Assembly (NCBI GenBank): GCA_903884065.1
Contig: CAISDL010000120.1
Location: forward strand, 1-64,000
DNA from: an uncultured Actinomycetes bacterium
GTDB taxonomy: Bacteria; Actinomycetota; Actinomycetes; Mycobacteriales; Mycobacteriaceae
Reading direction: 5' to 3'
DNA length: 64,000 nucleotides
Below are positions 9,599 to 18,759 of this stretch, piece by piece. Position 1 is the first letter of the stretch. Each line of letters opens with the position of its first letter. Both the position numbers and the translations under genes were made by a program. The notes beneath the pieces were generated by a model, which did not search any database, was not told where the DNA came from, and saw only the letters and a list, made by a program, of their open reading frames with translations.

Positions 9599-10238
9599 CC
9601 GGGGCGCCGAAGCCGGCCGGCGGTGTCTCGGCCGGCGGCGGGACAGCGAGCGGAAGTGGTTCAAGCGGCGGCGCCTCGCCGGGCGCCAATGGGTCCGGCG
9701 GCGGCGCCTCGCCGGGCGCCAATGGGTCCGGCGGCGGCGCATCCGGGGGCGGACCGGCTGCCGGGTCGCCCGGGAGCGGTCCCGGGGGGTTGGCCGGGGC
9801 CGGTGCGCCAAGCGCATTGCTCAGCGGGGCGCCGCAGATGATCGCGCCGTAGTCAGGATCATCCTTGGCCGGGGTCAACCGCGGGCCGATGAACTGGCTG
9901 GCCTGGACGACCAGTTGGTCGTCCACCAGGATCTCGCAGTTCAGATTGGCCGAGTACGGCCACTGGATCGAGATCCGCATGCCCGCTTCTTTGGGATCGG
10001 TGAGCACCCCGGTCGTCTCGAACGTTCGGCCCGGCAGCATGGTGGGGTCGGCGCTGTTGACCTGTGTGTCGCTGATCCGGTAGGTGATCAGCGCCCCCCG
10101 GGCGACGCCGTCCACCCGCGCCCGGTACGTCACGTTGTGCTGCTGGGGCACCGGGTCGTCGGCGGTGGCGACAGCGGGCGTCTGCAGCGCCAGCATCACA
10201 GCGGCGCCTACCGTCAGCGAACGTCCCACGCGTCCCAC
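9591..10238 (-). CDS. secreted proline-rich protein
   Basis: Signal peptide VGRVGRSLTVGAAVMLALQTPAVATADD, globular domain, Pro/Ala-rich C-terminus; start chosen at GTG 10238 inside ORF 9591-10658. Confidence 0.7.
   Translation of the reverse strand: MGRVGRSLTVGAAVMLALQTPAVATADDPVPQQHNVTYRARVDGVARGALITYRISDTQVNSADPTMLPGRTFETTGVLTDPKEAGMRISIQWPYSANLNCEILVDDQLVVQASQFIGPRLTPAKDDPDYGAIICGAPLSNALGAPAPANPPGPLPGDPAAGPPPDAPPPDPLAPGEAPPPDPLAPGEAPPLEPLPLAVPPPAETPPAGFGAPVT
9665..9730. repeat. two tandem 33-bp copies encoding PPPDPLAPGEA
   Basis: gcggcggcgcctcgccgggcgccaatgggtcc repeated with 33-bp period. Confidence 0.8.
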
Positions 10239-10255
10239 GGGGGAGCAGGTTACGC

Positions 10256-10768
10256 CTATCGCCAGCTCAATTCCACGCCGGTGCTGGCCAGCCAGGCGTT
10301 CAGATCGTGGCCGTGAGCGGCCAGACCCTCGACTGCCCCGACGGCGGTGCGCACCGCCCGCTCGGTCGCTTCGGTCGACAACAGCCCGCGGTGATGAGCC
10401 TCCAGCAGTTCGTCGAGGTCGACCAGTTCGGTACCGCGCCCGGTCCGCACCACGAGGTCCAGGTAGTGGTCCTCGGTCTCCCACCGGTCGGGGCCGACGG
10501 TGATGGTTCCGACGTCGAGGTAGTGGTCCTGCTCGCGCTCGTAGCCGGGGTTGAAGTGGAAGACGTTGGCGCGCAGGCCCAGAGCGGGCAGCAGCCAGGA
10601 CTCGAGGTAGTGGAACTGGACCCGGCCCGGCGTCGGCCTGGCCATGTAGAGACCCCATGGACTCAGCCGGTATTGGTCCACTGCCCGGACGAACCCCTTC
10701 GGATCGGTGTTCGTGCGAGCGACGAGGTCGAAGGTCTCATGTTTGGGCGGGTGCATGGTCATCGTCAC
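10256..10768 (-). CDS. DUF402 domain protein (Rv1632c-like)
   Basis: PKHETFDLVARTNTDPKGFVRAVDQYRLSPWGLYMARP...HYLESWLLP; position matches Rv1632c. Confidence 0.8.
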   Translation of the reverse strand: MTMTMHPPKHETFDLVARTNTDPKGFVRAVDQYRLSPWGLYMARPTPGRVQFHYLESWLLPALGLRANVFHFNPGYEREQDHYLDVGTITVGPDRWETEDHYLDLVVRTGRGTELVDLDELLEAHHRGLLSTEATERAVRTAVGAVEGLAAHGHDLNAWLASTGVELSWR

Positions 10769-12482
10769 CCCTCTCGCCGACCGCCTGCCGGTTCACCGCC
10801 AGATTAGGGTAGGCCGCGATCGCCAGCGGGATCGTGTCGAAGAATCGCGAGCGGCCCAGCAGTTCGGAGAACCCGCCGATCTGGAAGGCGCGCTGGGTCC
10901 TGCCGTGCTGCACGACCACCAGGAAGGGCACATCGCGCAGCGCGGCGACCTCGGCCACGTCCGACAGCGCTTCCGCGCCGGTGAAGTCAATGTCGTCGAT
11001 GCGCCGGGCATCGATGACCAGTAGGTCCGGCTGATCCTCGCTTTCGGCATCGTTCTCGTCCGGCAGCGCGCCGATCAACTGCATCCGGAACCAGTTGGCG
11101 TTACCGAACCACAGCGGTCCGTTCAAGGAGAACGCGGCGATCCCGGGTACCGGCGCCGCCCGTTCGTCGTCGAGCGGCAGCCATGTCCCTTCGGCGGAAC
11201 GGCCCATCCGCAGCAACTCCGGACGTGCGGTCCGCGACGCCTGGTAGACGAAGGAGACGATCACCGCGAACAGCACGCCGACGACGATGCCGATCAGTAC
11301 CGTGCCCAGCAGGGCGATCAGCATGAGGGCGAAGGCTTTCCAGGAGTACTGCCTGGTGGCCCGCATCTGGTCCACGCGGAAGATTTTGATCGCGATGTAG
11401 ATCAGCACGGCCGACAGCGTCGCCATCGGCAGGTCTTCGATGATCTGGCTGAAGATCAGCACCACCACGGCCATCGCCGAGGCGACGAGTGAGGCCAACT
11501 GACTCCTGGCACGGGACTCGGCGATGATCGTGGTCGACGGCGGACTGGCGTTGATGGTGAAGGACCCGAACAGGCTGGACAGGATGTTGGCGGCTCCCAG
11601 TGCCCGGAAGTCGGCGTTGACGTCGGTCTCGAAACCGCCGAGGTTGGCCGCGGACCGGGTGGTGGCCGCCGTCTGCGCCAGGCACAGCGTGGCGATGATC
11701 AGGACAGTCGTCGCGACTGCCTCGATGGACCCGTAGGAGAACGGCGGCAGGTGGAACGACGGCAACCCGTGGTCGAGCGGCCCCAGCACCGCGACACCGT
11801 CGTCATGGAGCTTGAACACGTACATGGCCAGCGTCGACAGGGTCAACACGATCAGGGCGCCGGGGATTCGCCGGTTGATCCTGGCGATGCCCAACAACAG
11901 GACCAGCGAGATCGTGCCGAGGATCAGCGTCGGGATGTTGACGTCCTTCACCTGCTCGGACAGTTGCACGAGGCGGGCGACGGTGCGACCGTGGCCCTCC
12001 GGCACCCCGAGTAGGCCCGGAAGTTGGTGAATGACGATGATCACCGCGATCCCGCCGAAGAAGCCGATCATGACCGGACGCGAGAGGAAGTCGCCGACCC
12101 AGCCCATCCTGCCCACGCCGATGACCAGCGTGAGGATGCCCACCAGGAAGGAGGTGACGAGCGCCAACCCGATGTAGTGCTCGGTCTCGGCCACCGCGCC
12201 GAGGCTGACCAGACCGGCGGCCAGGATCGGTGCAACCGTGCTGTCCACGCCGAGGGCGAGGTGGCGGTTGGTGGACAGCGCGGCGCCGACGATGGTTGCG
12301 ACCAGGAACCCGTACAGTCCGGTGATCGGCGGCATCCCCGCCAAGTGGGCCGTCGCCAGCTGTCCCGGCATGGTGACGGCGCCGAACGTCACCCCGGACA
12401 CCAGATCCCGGCCGAGCCACTGCCGGCGGTACCCCCGGAGGGTCGGGAAGAGTCGTAACTCGTCCTTCCAGTCGGTCGCCAC
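10737..12482 (-). CDS. SulP family inorganic anion transporter with C-terminal STAS domain
   Basis: LVSGVTFGAVTMPGQLATAHLAGMPPITGLYGFLVATIVGA; STAS-like DLLVIDARRIDDIDFTGAEAL. Confidence 0.92.
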   Translation of the reverse strand: MATDWKDELRLFPTLRGYRRQWLGRDLVSGVTFGAVTMPGQLATAHLAGMPPITGLYGFLVATIVGAALSTNRHLALGVDSTVAPILAAGLVSLGAVAETEHYIGLALVTSFLVGILTLVIGVGRMGWVGDFLSRPVMIGFFGGIAVIIVIHQLPGLLGVPEGHGRTVARLVQLSEQVKDVNIPTLILGTISLVLLLGIARINRRIPGALIVLTLSTLAMYVFKLHDDGVAVLGPLDHGLPSFHLPPFSYGSIEAVATTVLIIATLCLAQTAATTRSAANLGGFETDVNADFRALGAANILSSLFGSFTINASPPSTTIIAESRARSQLASLVASAMAVVVLIFSQIIEDLPMATLSAVLIYIAIKIFRVDQMRATRQYSWKAFALMLIALLGTVLIGIVVGVLFAVIVSFVYQASRTARPELLRMGRSAEGTWLPLDDERAAPVPGIAAFSLNGPLWFGNANWFRMQLIGALPDENDAESEDQPDLLVIDARRIDDIDFTGAEALSDVAEVAALRDVPFLVVVQHGRTQRAFQIGGFSELLGRSRFFDTIPLAIAAYPNLAVNRQAVGERGDDDHAPAQT

Positions 12483-12545
12483 GGTCCGAGCCTATGAACC
12501 CCGGAGCGGCCGTGGGCGCCGATCGGAGGGATCCCGTCAATCCGA

Positions 12546-12600
12546 CGGCCACCTGGCGGCCACCTGGCCGTAACCCGGCGTACACCTGACGGCCACTGGG
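12546..12600. promoter_or_regulatory. five direct 11-bp repeats between sulP and uvrB
   Basis: cggccacctgg|cggccacctgg|ccgtaacccgg|cgtacacctga|cggccactggg; AC dinucleotides at 12551, 12562, 12573, 12584, 12595. Confidence 0.55.
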
Positions 12601-12622
12601 TGCGGTCGCCGTCCCCGGTGGA

Positions 12623-12644
12623 TGTCACCCGGCACCTCTAGGGT
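12623..12644 (+). promoter_or_regulatory. uvrB promoter, PafBC/RecA-NDp-like motif
   Basis: TGTCACCC-N8-TAGGGT, 6 nt before uvrB ATG; weak match to TGTCRGTG with exact 8-nt spacing to TANNNT. Confidence 0.45.
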
Positions 12645-12650
12645 GGACCC

Positions 12651-14804
12651 ATGGCTTTTGCGACCGAGAAGCCGGTCATCGCGCATTCGGAATACCGGGC
12701 TGTCGAGGACGTCGTGCGCACCGGCGCCCGGTTCGAGGTGGTCAGTGATCACCAGCCGGCCGGTGACCAGCCCGCCGCGATCGGGGAACTCGAACGCCGC
12801 ATCCGGGCAGGGGAGCGCGATGTCGTCCTGCTCGGTGCCACCGGCACCGGAAAGTCGGCCACCACGGCCTGGCTGATCGAGCGGCTGCAGCGGCCCACCC
12901 TGGTGATGGCCCCCAATAAGACGCTTGCCGCGCAGCTGGCCAACGAACTTCGGGAGATGTTGCCGCACAACGCTGTCGAGTACTTCGTCTCCTACTACGA
13001 CTACTACCAGCCCGAGGCCTACATCGCGCAGACCGACACCTACATCGAGAAGGACAGCTCGATCAACGACGACGTCGAGCGGCTGCGGCACTCGGCCACC
13101 TCGGCCCTGCTGTCGCGGCGCGACGTGGTGGTGGTCGCCTCGGTGTCCTGCATCTACGGCCTGGGCACCCCGCAGTCGTATCTGGACCGGTCGGTGGAAC
13201 TGCAGGTCGGCAGCGAGGTGCCCAGAGATGGGTTGCTCAGGCTGTTGGTTGATGTCCAGTACGACCGCAACGACGTGTCGTTCACCCGCGGCACCTTCCG
13301 GGTGCGCGGCGACACCGTCGAGATCATCCCGTCCTACGAGGAACTCGCCATCCGCATCGAGTACTTCGGCGACGAGATCGAGGCGCTGTACTACCTGCAC
13401 CCGCTGACCGGCGACGTGGTTCGCAAGGTCGACTCGCTGCGGATCTTCCCGGCGACCCACTACGTCGCCGGGCCGGAACGGATGGCGCAGGCAATCTCCA
13501 CCATCGAGGACGAACTCGCTGCGCGGCTGGCCGAGCTCGAACGGCAGGGCAAGCTGCTGGAGGCGCAGCGGCTTCGGATGCGCACCAACTACGACATCGA
13601 GATGATGCGGCAGGTCGGATTCTGCTCGGGCATCGAGAACTACTCCCGGCACATCGACGGACGCGAGGCAGGCTCGTCGCCGGCGACTCTGCTGGACTAC
13701 TTCCCGGAGGACTTCCTGCTCGTCATCGACGAGTCCCACGTCACGGTTCCGCAGATCGGCGGCATGTACGAGGGCGACATGTCCCGCAAGCGCAATCTGG
13801 TGGAGTTCGGCTTCCGGCTGCCCTCGGCCGTCGACAACCGGCCGCTGACCTGGGAGGAATTCGCCGCCCGGGTGGGCCAGACGGTGTATCTGTCCGCCAC
13901 GCCGGGCCCGTACGAGCTGGCGGCGGCCGGTGGCGAGTTCGTCGAGCAGGTGATCCGCCCGACCGGGCTGGTCGATCCGAAGGTCGTGGTCAAACCCACC
14001 AAGGGGCAGATCGACGACCTCATCGGTGAGATTCGCGCCCGGACCGAACGGGACGAACGCGTGCTGGTGACCACGCTGACCAAGAAGATGGCCGAGGATC
14101 TCACCGACTATCTGCTGGAGATGGGCATCCGGGTGCGCTACCTGCACTCCGAGGTCGACACCCTGCGCCGGGTGGAACTGCTGCGCCAGTTGCGGCTGGG
14201 CGAGTACGACGTCCTCATCGGTATCAACCTGCTGCGCGAGGGACTGGACCTGCCGGAGGTGTCGCTGGTGTCCATCCTCGACGCCGACAAGGAAGGCTTC
14301 CTGCGGTCCGCCCGCAGCCTGATCCAGACCATCGGGCGTGCCGCTCGCAACGTCTCCGGCGAAGTGCACATGTACGCCGACAAGATGACCGACTCGATGA
14401 AACAGGCCATCGACGAGACCGATCGCCGGCGCGCCAAGCAGGTGGCCTACAACACCGAGCGCGGTATCGACCCACAGCCGTTGCGCAAGAAGATCAACGA
14501 CATCCTCGACCAGGTCTACAGCGAGGCCGACGACACCGACGCGACCGTCGAGGTCGGCGGGCGCAACGCCTCCAGGGGTCGTCGGGCGCAGGGCGAGGCG
14601 GGCCGCTCGATGGGTGCGGGCATCGAGGGCCGCGACGTGGCCTCGATGCCGCGGGCCGAGCTGGCCGACCTGATCAAGGACCTGACCAACCAGATGATGT
14701 CGGCGGCCCGCGATCTTCAGTTCGAGCTGGCGGCGCGTCTTCGCGACGAGATCGCCGACCTCAAGAAGGAACTGCGTGGCATGGACGCCGCGGGTTTGAA
14801 GTGA
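12651..14804 (+). CDS. uvrB: excinuclease ABC subunit B
   Basis: [66 protein letters not shown]. Confidence 0.98.
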   Translation: MAFATEKPVIAHSEYRAVEDVVRTGARFEVVSDHQPAGDQPAAIGELERRIRAGERDVVLLGATGTGKSATTAWLIERLQRPTLVMAPNKTLAAQLANELREMLPHNAVEYFVSYYDYYQPEAYIAQTDTYIEKDSSINDDVERLRHSATSALLSRRDVVVVASVSCIYGLGTPQSYLDRSVELQVGSEVPRDGLLRLLVDVQYDRNDVSFTRGTFRVRGDTVEIIPSYEELAIRIEYFGDEIEALYYLHPLTGDVVRKVDSLRIFPATHYVAGPERMAQAISTIEDELAARLAELERQGKLLEAQRLRMRTNYDIEMMRQVGFCSGIENYSRHIDGREAGSSPATLLDYFPEDFLLVIDESHVTVPQIGGMYEGDMSRKRNLVEFGFRLPSAVDNRPLTWEEFAARVGQTVYLSATPGPYELAAAGGEFVEQVIRPTGLVDPKVVVKPTKGQIDDLIGEIRARTERDERVLVTTLTKKMAEDLTDYLLEMGIRVRYLHSEVDTLRRVELLRQLRLGEYDVLIGINLLREGLDLPEVSLVSILDADKEGFLRSARSLIQTIGRAARNVSGEVHMYADKMTDSMKQAIDETDRRRAKQVAYNTERGIDPQPLRKKINDILDQVYSEADDTDATVEVGGRNASRGRRAQGEAGRSMGAGIEGRDVASMPRAELADLIKDLTNQMMSAARDLQFELAARLRDEIADLKKELRGMDAAGLK

Positions 14805-14979
14805 CCCCGGCGCCGGTGCACACGACGTTGCCGCCGATCTGAAACGGTTCGCGCGCCGACGGTGTAACCGTGACGCTTCCGCTTGGCCACGGTTCGGTAA
14901 CCGCTCGATTCGCCTCCCTGCCCGGTGTCTTACAGGTCTGTAGTTTCGCCACAGACCTCAACACGGAATGGGAAAAGCC

Positions 14980-15630
14980 ATGACAAGGACCAGCACTCGG
15001 TTCAACCTCAAAGTCGTTGTCAGCGTTGGGTTGTGTGGAGCTGCAATGGCGCTGAGCCCGGATGCCGGCGCCAGCCCGCTGAAGACGGGCGGTTATGCCT
15101 GCGTCCAGGATTCGGCCGGCGCCGTAGCCGCAGCGCCCGCCGTCGCCGATGGTCCGCTGGCCGGTGCCGCGGGTTGCGTCGGGGCTCCCGTTGCGGACCT
15201 GGCCGGTGTCCCGATGGCGCTGCCCGGCCCGGTGCCGGTGGCCGGCGCGCTGCCGATCGGCCCCATCGCATCGGTCGCGTCCGTGCCGGTGGGTGTGACT
15301 CCCGTTCCCCTCGGCGTTCCGCCCGTTCCTCTCGGCGTTCCGCCGGTGCCCGTTGGTGTGCCGCCGGTGCCCGTCGGCGTTCCGCCGGTGCCCGTTGGTG
15401 TGCCGCCCGTTCCGGTGGGCGTTCCGCCCGTTCCGGTGGGCGCGCCCGTGGTGGGTGCTCCGATTCCGGTTGGGGCCGCCGCGGTGGGCGCTCCGGTAGT
15501 CGGCGTGGTGCCGGGCGCCCCGATCGTTGACATGGCCGGCGTCGGAGGCAAGGGCGTTCCGACCGGCCCGCCGCCGGCCGGTGAGCCGGTCTCCGGTCAG
15601 CCGATCATTCCCGGTCCGGCCGCCGGCTGA
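14980..15630 (+). CDS. secreted Val/Pro-rich repeat protein
   Basis: MTRTSTRFNLKVVVSVGLCGAAMALSPDAGASPLKTGGY...; SD-like gggaaa before ATG 14980 (ORF opens at 14968). Confidence 0.65.
   Translation: MTRTSTRFNLKVVVSVGLCGAAMALSPDAGASPLKTGGYACVQDSAGAVAAAPAVADGPLAGAAGCVGAPVADLAGVPMALPGPVPVAGALPIGPIASVASVPVGVTPVPLGVPPVPLGVPPVPVGVPPVPVGVPPVPVGVPPVPVGVPPVPVGAPVVGAPIPVGAAAVGAPVVGVVPGAPIVDMAGVGGKGVPTGPPPAGEPVSGQPIIPGPAAG
15292..15438 (+). repeat. seven 21-bp repeats encoding G-V-(P/T)-P-V-P-(V/L)
   Basis: GVTPVPL GVPPVPL then GVPPVPV x5, counted codon by codon. Confidence 0.9.
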
Positions 15631-15664
15631 CTCTGATCCAGCGACAGCGACGGGAGTAGCAGCG

Positions 15665-16516
15665 ATGCGGGCGGTTGTTCGGTGTGTCCTGGCGATGATC
15701 GCGATCGCGGCGAGCGTGATCGCGGGGCCGGCCGGCGAAAGCGTGGCGGCTGCGAGCCGGGCGAACCCGTTCGGCATCGCATCGGTGCAGCCGCAGGCCG
15801 GCGCGGTCGTGGGTGTGGCGCACCCGGTGGTGGTGACGTTCGCGACGCCGATCGCCAACCGGCCGGCGGCCGAGCGCGCGATCGGCATCACCTCTGCTCC
15901 CGCGATGACGGGAAAGTTCGAGTGGCTCGGCAACAATGTCGTCCAGTGGGTTCCTGACGAATTCTGGCCGGCGCACAGCACGATCGCGCTCTCGGTCGGC
16001 GGGCGTCCCACGACGTTCACGACCGGTCCCAGAGTCGTCGGCGTCGCCAGCGTCGCCGATCACACCTTCACCGTCACCATCGACGGCGTCGAAGCGGGAC
16101 CACCGTCGTCGCTACCTTCGCCGCACCACCGTCCGCACTGGGGACAGCCGGGTGTCTTCCCGGCCTCCATGGGCAGGCCGCAGTATCCGACGCCCGTCGG
16201 CATCTACACCGTCCTGGCCAAGGAACGCGGGGTGGTGATGGATTCGAGCACGGTCGGAATCCCCGTCGGCAGCCCCGACGGCTACCACCTCACGGTGGAT
16301 TACGCCGTCCGGTTCACCAGCCGCGGGCTCTTCGTTCACTCGGCTCCGTGGGCTGTCAATTCACTCGGGAACGCCAATGTCAGCCACGGCTGCATCAGCC
16401 TGAGCCTCGAGGACGCCGAGTGGTACTTCGACACGGTCAACATCGGTGACCCCGTGATCGTGCGGGAGAACAGCCTCGAAGTTCCCTCGCAGCCGAAGAC
16501 GACCATCGCGTACTGA
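15665..16516 (+). CDS. L,D-transpeptidase (YkuD) with N-terminal Ig-like domain
   Basis: Signal peptide, Ig-like IASVQPQAGAVVGVAHPVVVTFATPIANR, catalytic region VHSAPWAVNSLGNANVSHGCISLS. Confidence 0.9.
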   Translation: MRAVVRCVLAMIAIAASVIAGPAGESVAAASRANPFGIASVQPQAGAVVGVAHPVVVTFATPIANRPAAERAIGITSAPAMTGKFEWLGNNVVQWVPDEFWPAHSTIALSVGGRPTTFTTGPRVVGVASVADHTFTVTIDGVEAGPPSSLPSPHHRPHWGQPGVFPASMGRPQYPTPVGIYTVLAKERGVVMDSSTVGIPVGSPDGYHLTVDYAVRFTSRGLFVHSAPWAVNSLGNANVSHGCISLSLEDAEWYFDTVNIGDPVIVRENSLEVPSQPKTTIAY

Positions 16517-16517
16517 A

Positions 16518-18056
16518 CTACCTGATCGATTTGGTGACCTGAGCAAAGCTGAACTGCCAGCGTTCCACGACGTGGAATCCGAACCGGCTGGGAACCTGGT
16601 AGGCCATCGTGCGGCCAAGGCGCCGCCCCGGCGGAAGAGCAGGCCCCCGCTCGTGGTCGGGCTGCGTGAGGTCGCGCTCGGTGACGGTCCACAAGGCCGG
16701 GCAGTCCGGCATCTTGTCCGCCCATGCCCACACCGCAATATGGGCGTCCCACAACCTGTTTCGCTGCGACGCGGTTCGCCCGCGACCGGGATCGCGCAGT
16801 TTCTGGTAGACCGCGGGGCGCGCGGCGGTCAGGGGCCTGATGGGACCCGGCGCCCACGTCGTCGAATTGTCCAGGATCAGGCAGTCGCCCGGGGCCGCGT
16901 AGCGGCCGATCACATCGGCGACCGCGCTGTAATCCATGTAGGCCTTGGCATAGGGGCCGCGCTGGAACAGGTAGGTCGGCACTCCGGCTGCGGCCAGCAC
17001 CACCAGCAATGCCGCGATGCCGGCCCTGGACCGGCCCACCGTGACGATGCACATGCCCAGCAGCAGAGCGAATGCCGGCACGGTGAACGACAGATAGCGC
17101 GGGTAGTAGATCGGATGCCGGACAACGGAATAGAGCAGAAGGGCGACGGTGGGAGCGATCATCCAGGTGAGAGTCAGCGCGATCAGGCGGCCCGGTCGGC
17201 CCGCTCCGAACAGCGGGCCGCAGATCATGGCGGCCACCAGGATCACACCGGCGACCACGGCGGCGGCCACCGACTGATCGAAGTACTGCTCGTGCAGGAT
17301 CCCGGTGACGGTCGCCGAACCGAGTCCAGATATCCACTGCACCTGGAACAACTGCGTCTGGGTGAAGATCAGGAACGGAATGACCACCAGCGCGGCGGCC
17401 GCTGTCGCAGCCGCCCAATAGCCGAACGATCGCGGTCGCCGGGCGTAGGCCAGCACCGCGACTGCATGGGCCGGAATGATCAGAATCAGAAAGACATTGA
17501 GCACCGCAGCACTGATCAGCAGGACGGTGTAGACCAACCACCACCATGGGCGACCGCGGCGGGCGGCCCGAACACAGAACACCGTCAGCCACACCGCCGC
17601 CGCCATCGACAGCGCATAGGACCGGGTCTCCATACCGGCCCAGGTCACCCGCGGCAGAACGGCGAACACGAGGCCCGCGGTCACCGCGACGGTCCGGCTG
17701 GAGATGAGCTTGCCGAGAACCACCACACCGGCGGCCGCGATGCCGGCGGCGATCGCACTGGACAGTCGTGAGGTGAACTCGGTGGCCGGGAACACCACGT
17801 ACCAGCCATGCATCAGCAGGTAGTAGAGGCCGTGCACGGCATCGATGTTGTGCAGCATCTGCCACAGTTGCGGTATCGAACGGGTCGCTGCCGACATGGT
17901 GGCGGCCTCGTCGAACCACAGTGAGGGACGCGCGGATCCCGACGCGCTGAGAGTCGCGGTCAGCAGCGCCACGGCGATCGCGTCCCACCGCCGGACCGAG
18001 CGGACCGGCCGCTCGACCACGGCGGCCGTGGGGCGCTGGAGTACAGAGATGCTCAC
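16518..18056 (-). CDS. polytopic GT-C glycosyltransferase, Rv1635c (CapA)-like mannosyltransferase
   Basis: ARPSLWFDEAATMSAATRSIPQLWQMLHNIDAVHGLYYLLMHGWY, many TM helices; position matches Rv1635c between uvrB and the USP gene. Confidence 0.75.
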   Translation of the reverse strand: MSISVLQRPTAAVVERPVRSVRRWDAIAVALLTATLSASGSARPSLWFDEAATMSAATRSIPQLWQMLHNIDAVHGLYYLLMHGWYVVFPATEFTSRLSSAIAAGIAAAGVVVLGKLISSRTVAVTAGLVFAVLPRVTWAGMETRSYALSMAAAVWLTVFCVRAARRGRPWWWLVYTVLLISAAVLNVFLILIIPAHAVAVLAYARRPRSFGYWAAATAAAALVVIPFLIFTQTQLFQVQWISGLGSATVTGILHEQYFDQSVAAAVVAGVILVAAMICGPLFGAGRPGRLIALTLTWMIAPTVALLLYSVVRHPIYYPRYLSFTVPAFALLLGMCIVTVGRSRAGIAALLVVLAAAGVPTYLFQRGPYAKAYMDYSAVADVIGRYAAPGDCLILDNSTTWAPGPIRPLTAARPAVYQKLRDPGRGRTASQRNRLWDAHIAVWAWADKMPDCPALWTVTERDLTQPDHERGPALPPGRRLGRTMAYQVPSRFGFHVVERWQFSFAQVTKSIR

Positions 18057-18293
18057 GCTGACTGCTCAATCCGTTCCGGGGTTGGCCAAACCGTAACGTC
18101 ATTAGCCGGATCGCGGTCGGCCGCGGCTGGTGTTGTGAAGGTCACGGCGCGTCTGCGACAGGCCTGTTTCCGCTCGTTAAGGCACATCCGAAGCTGGTTC
18201 GACCGTGCCCCGTGTCGCCAAATCCCACCCTGCCGACGTGCCGAGGCACTACTGTTCCCGTTGGCGCTGCAACGGAAGCACTGGAGGGTACGA

Positions 18294-18740
18294 ATGGTCG
18301 GTTACACCACCGTGGTCGTCGGGACCGACGGCTCGGATTCATCGCTTCGTGCGGTTGACCGGGCCGGGCAGCTGGCATTCGGACCGGACGCGAAGGTGAT
18401 CGTCGCGACCGCGTATCTGGAAAGCCCGGAGGACACCCGCGCCGCCGACATGCTCAAGGACGAGGGGTACAAGGTCACCGGAGCCGCCCCGATCTACGAC
18501 ATCCTTCGCGATGCCGCTGATCGGGCCAGGGCCGCCGGTGCCGCCAACGTCGAGGAGCGGGCGGTCAAGGGCGCCCCGGTCGACGCTCTGGTCGACCTCG
18601 CCAACGAGGTCGGAGCCGACCTGCTGGTGGTCGGCAACGTCGGCCTGAACACCATCGCCGGTCGCCTGCTGGGCTCGGTTCCCGCGAACGTCGCGCGCAA
18701 GTCGAAGACCGACGTTCTGATCGTCCACACCACCAACTAG
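18294..18740 (+). CDS. universal stress protein (Rv1636/TB15.3-like)
   Basis: MVGYTTVVVGTDGSDSSLRAVDRAGQLA...VGNVGLNTIAGRLLGSVPANVARKSKTDVLIVHTTN; SD ggaggg. Confidence 0.93.
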   Translation: MVGYTTVVVGTDGSDSSLRAVDRAGQLAFGPDAKVIVATAYLESPEDTRAADMLKDEGYKVTGAAPIYDILRDAADRARAAGAANVEERAVKGAPVDALVDLANEVGADLLVVGNVGLNTIAGRLLGSVPANVARKSKTDVLIVHTTN

Positions 18741-18759
18741 GACCACGCGGTTCGCTGAC

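Noticed and set aside
14761-16020. 419-aa minus ORF with HRNGRHTNGHRRNADG repeats
   Set aside because: Antisense of the GVPPVPV repeat gene and the L,D-transpeptidase; no RBS.
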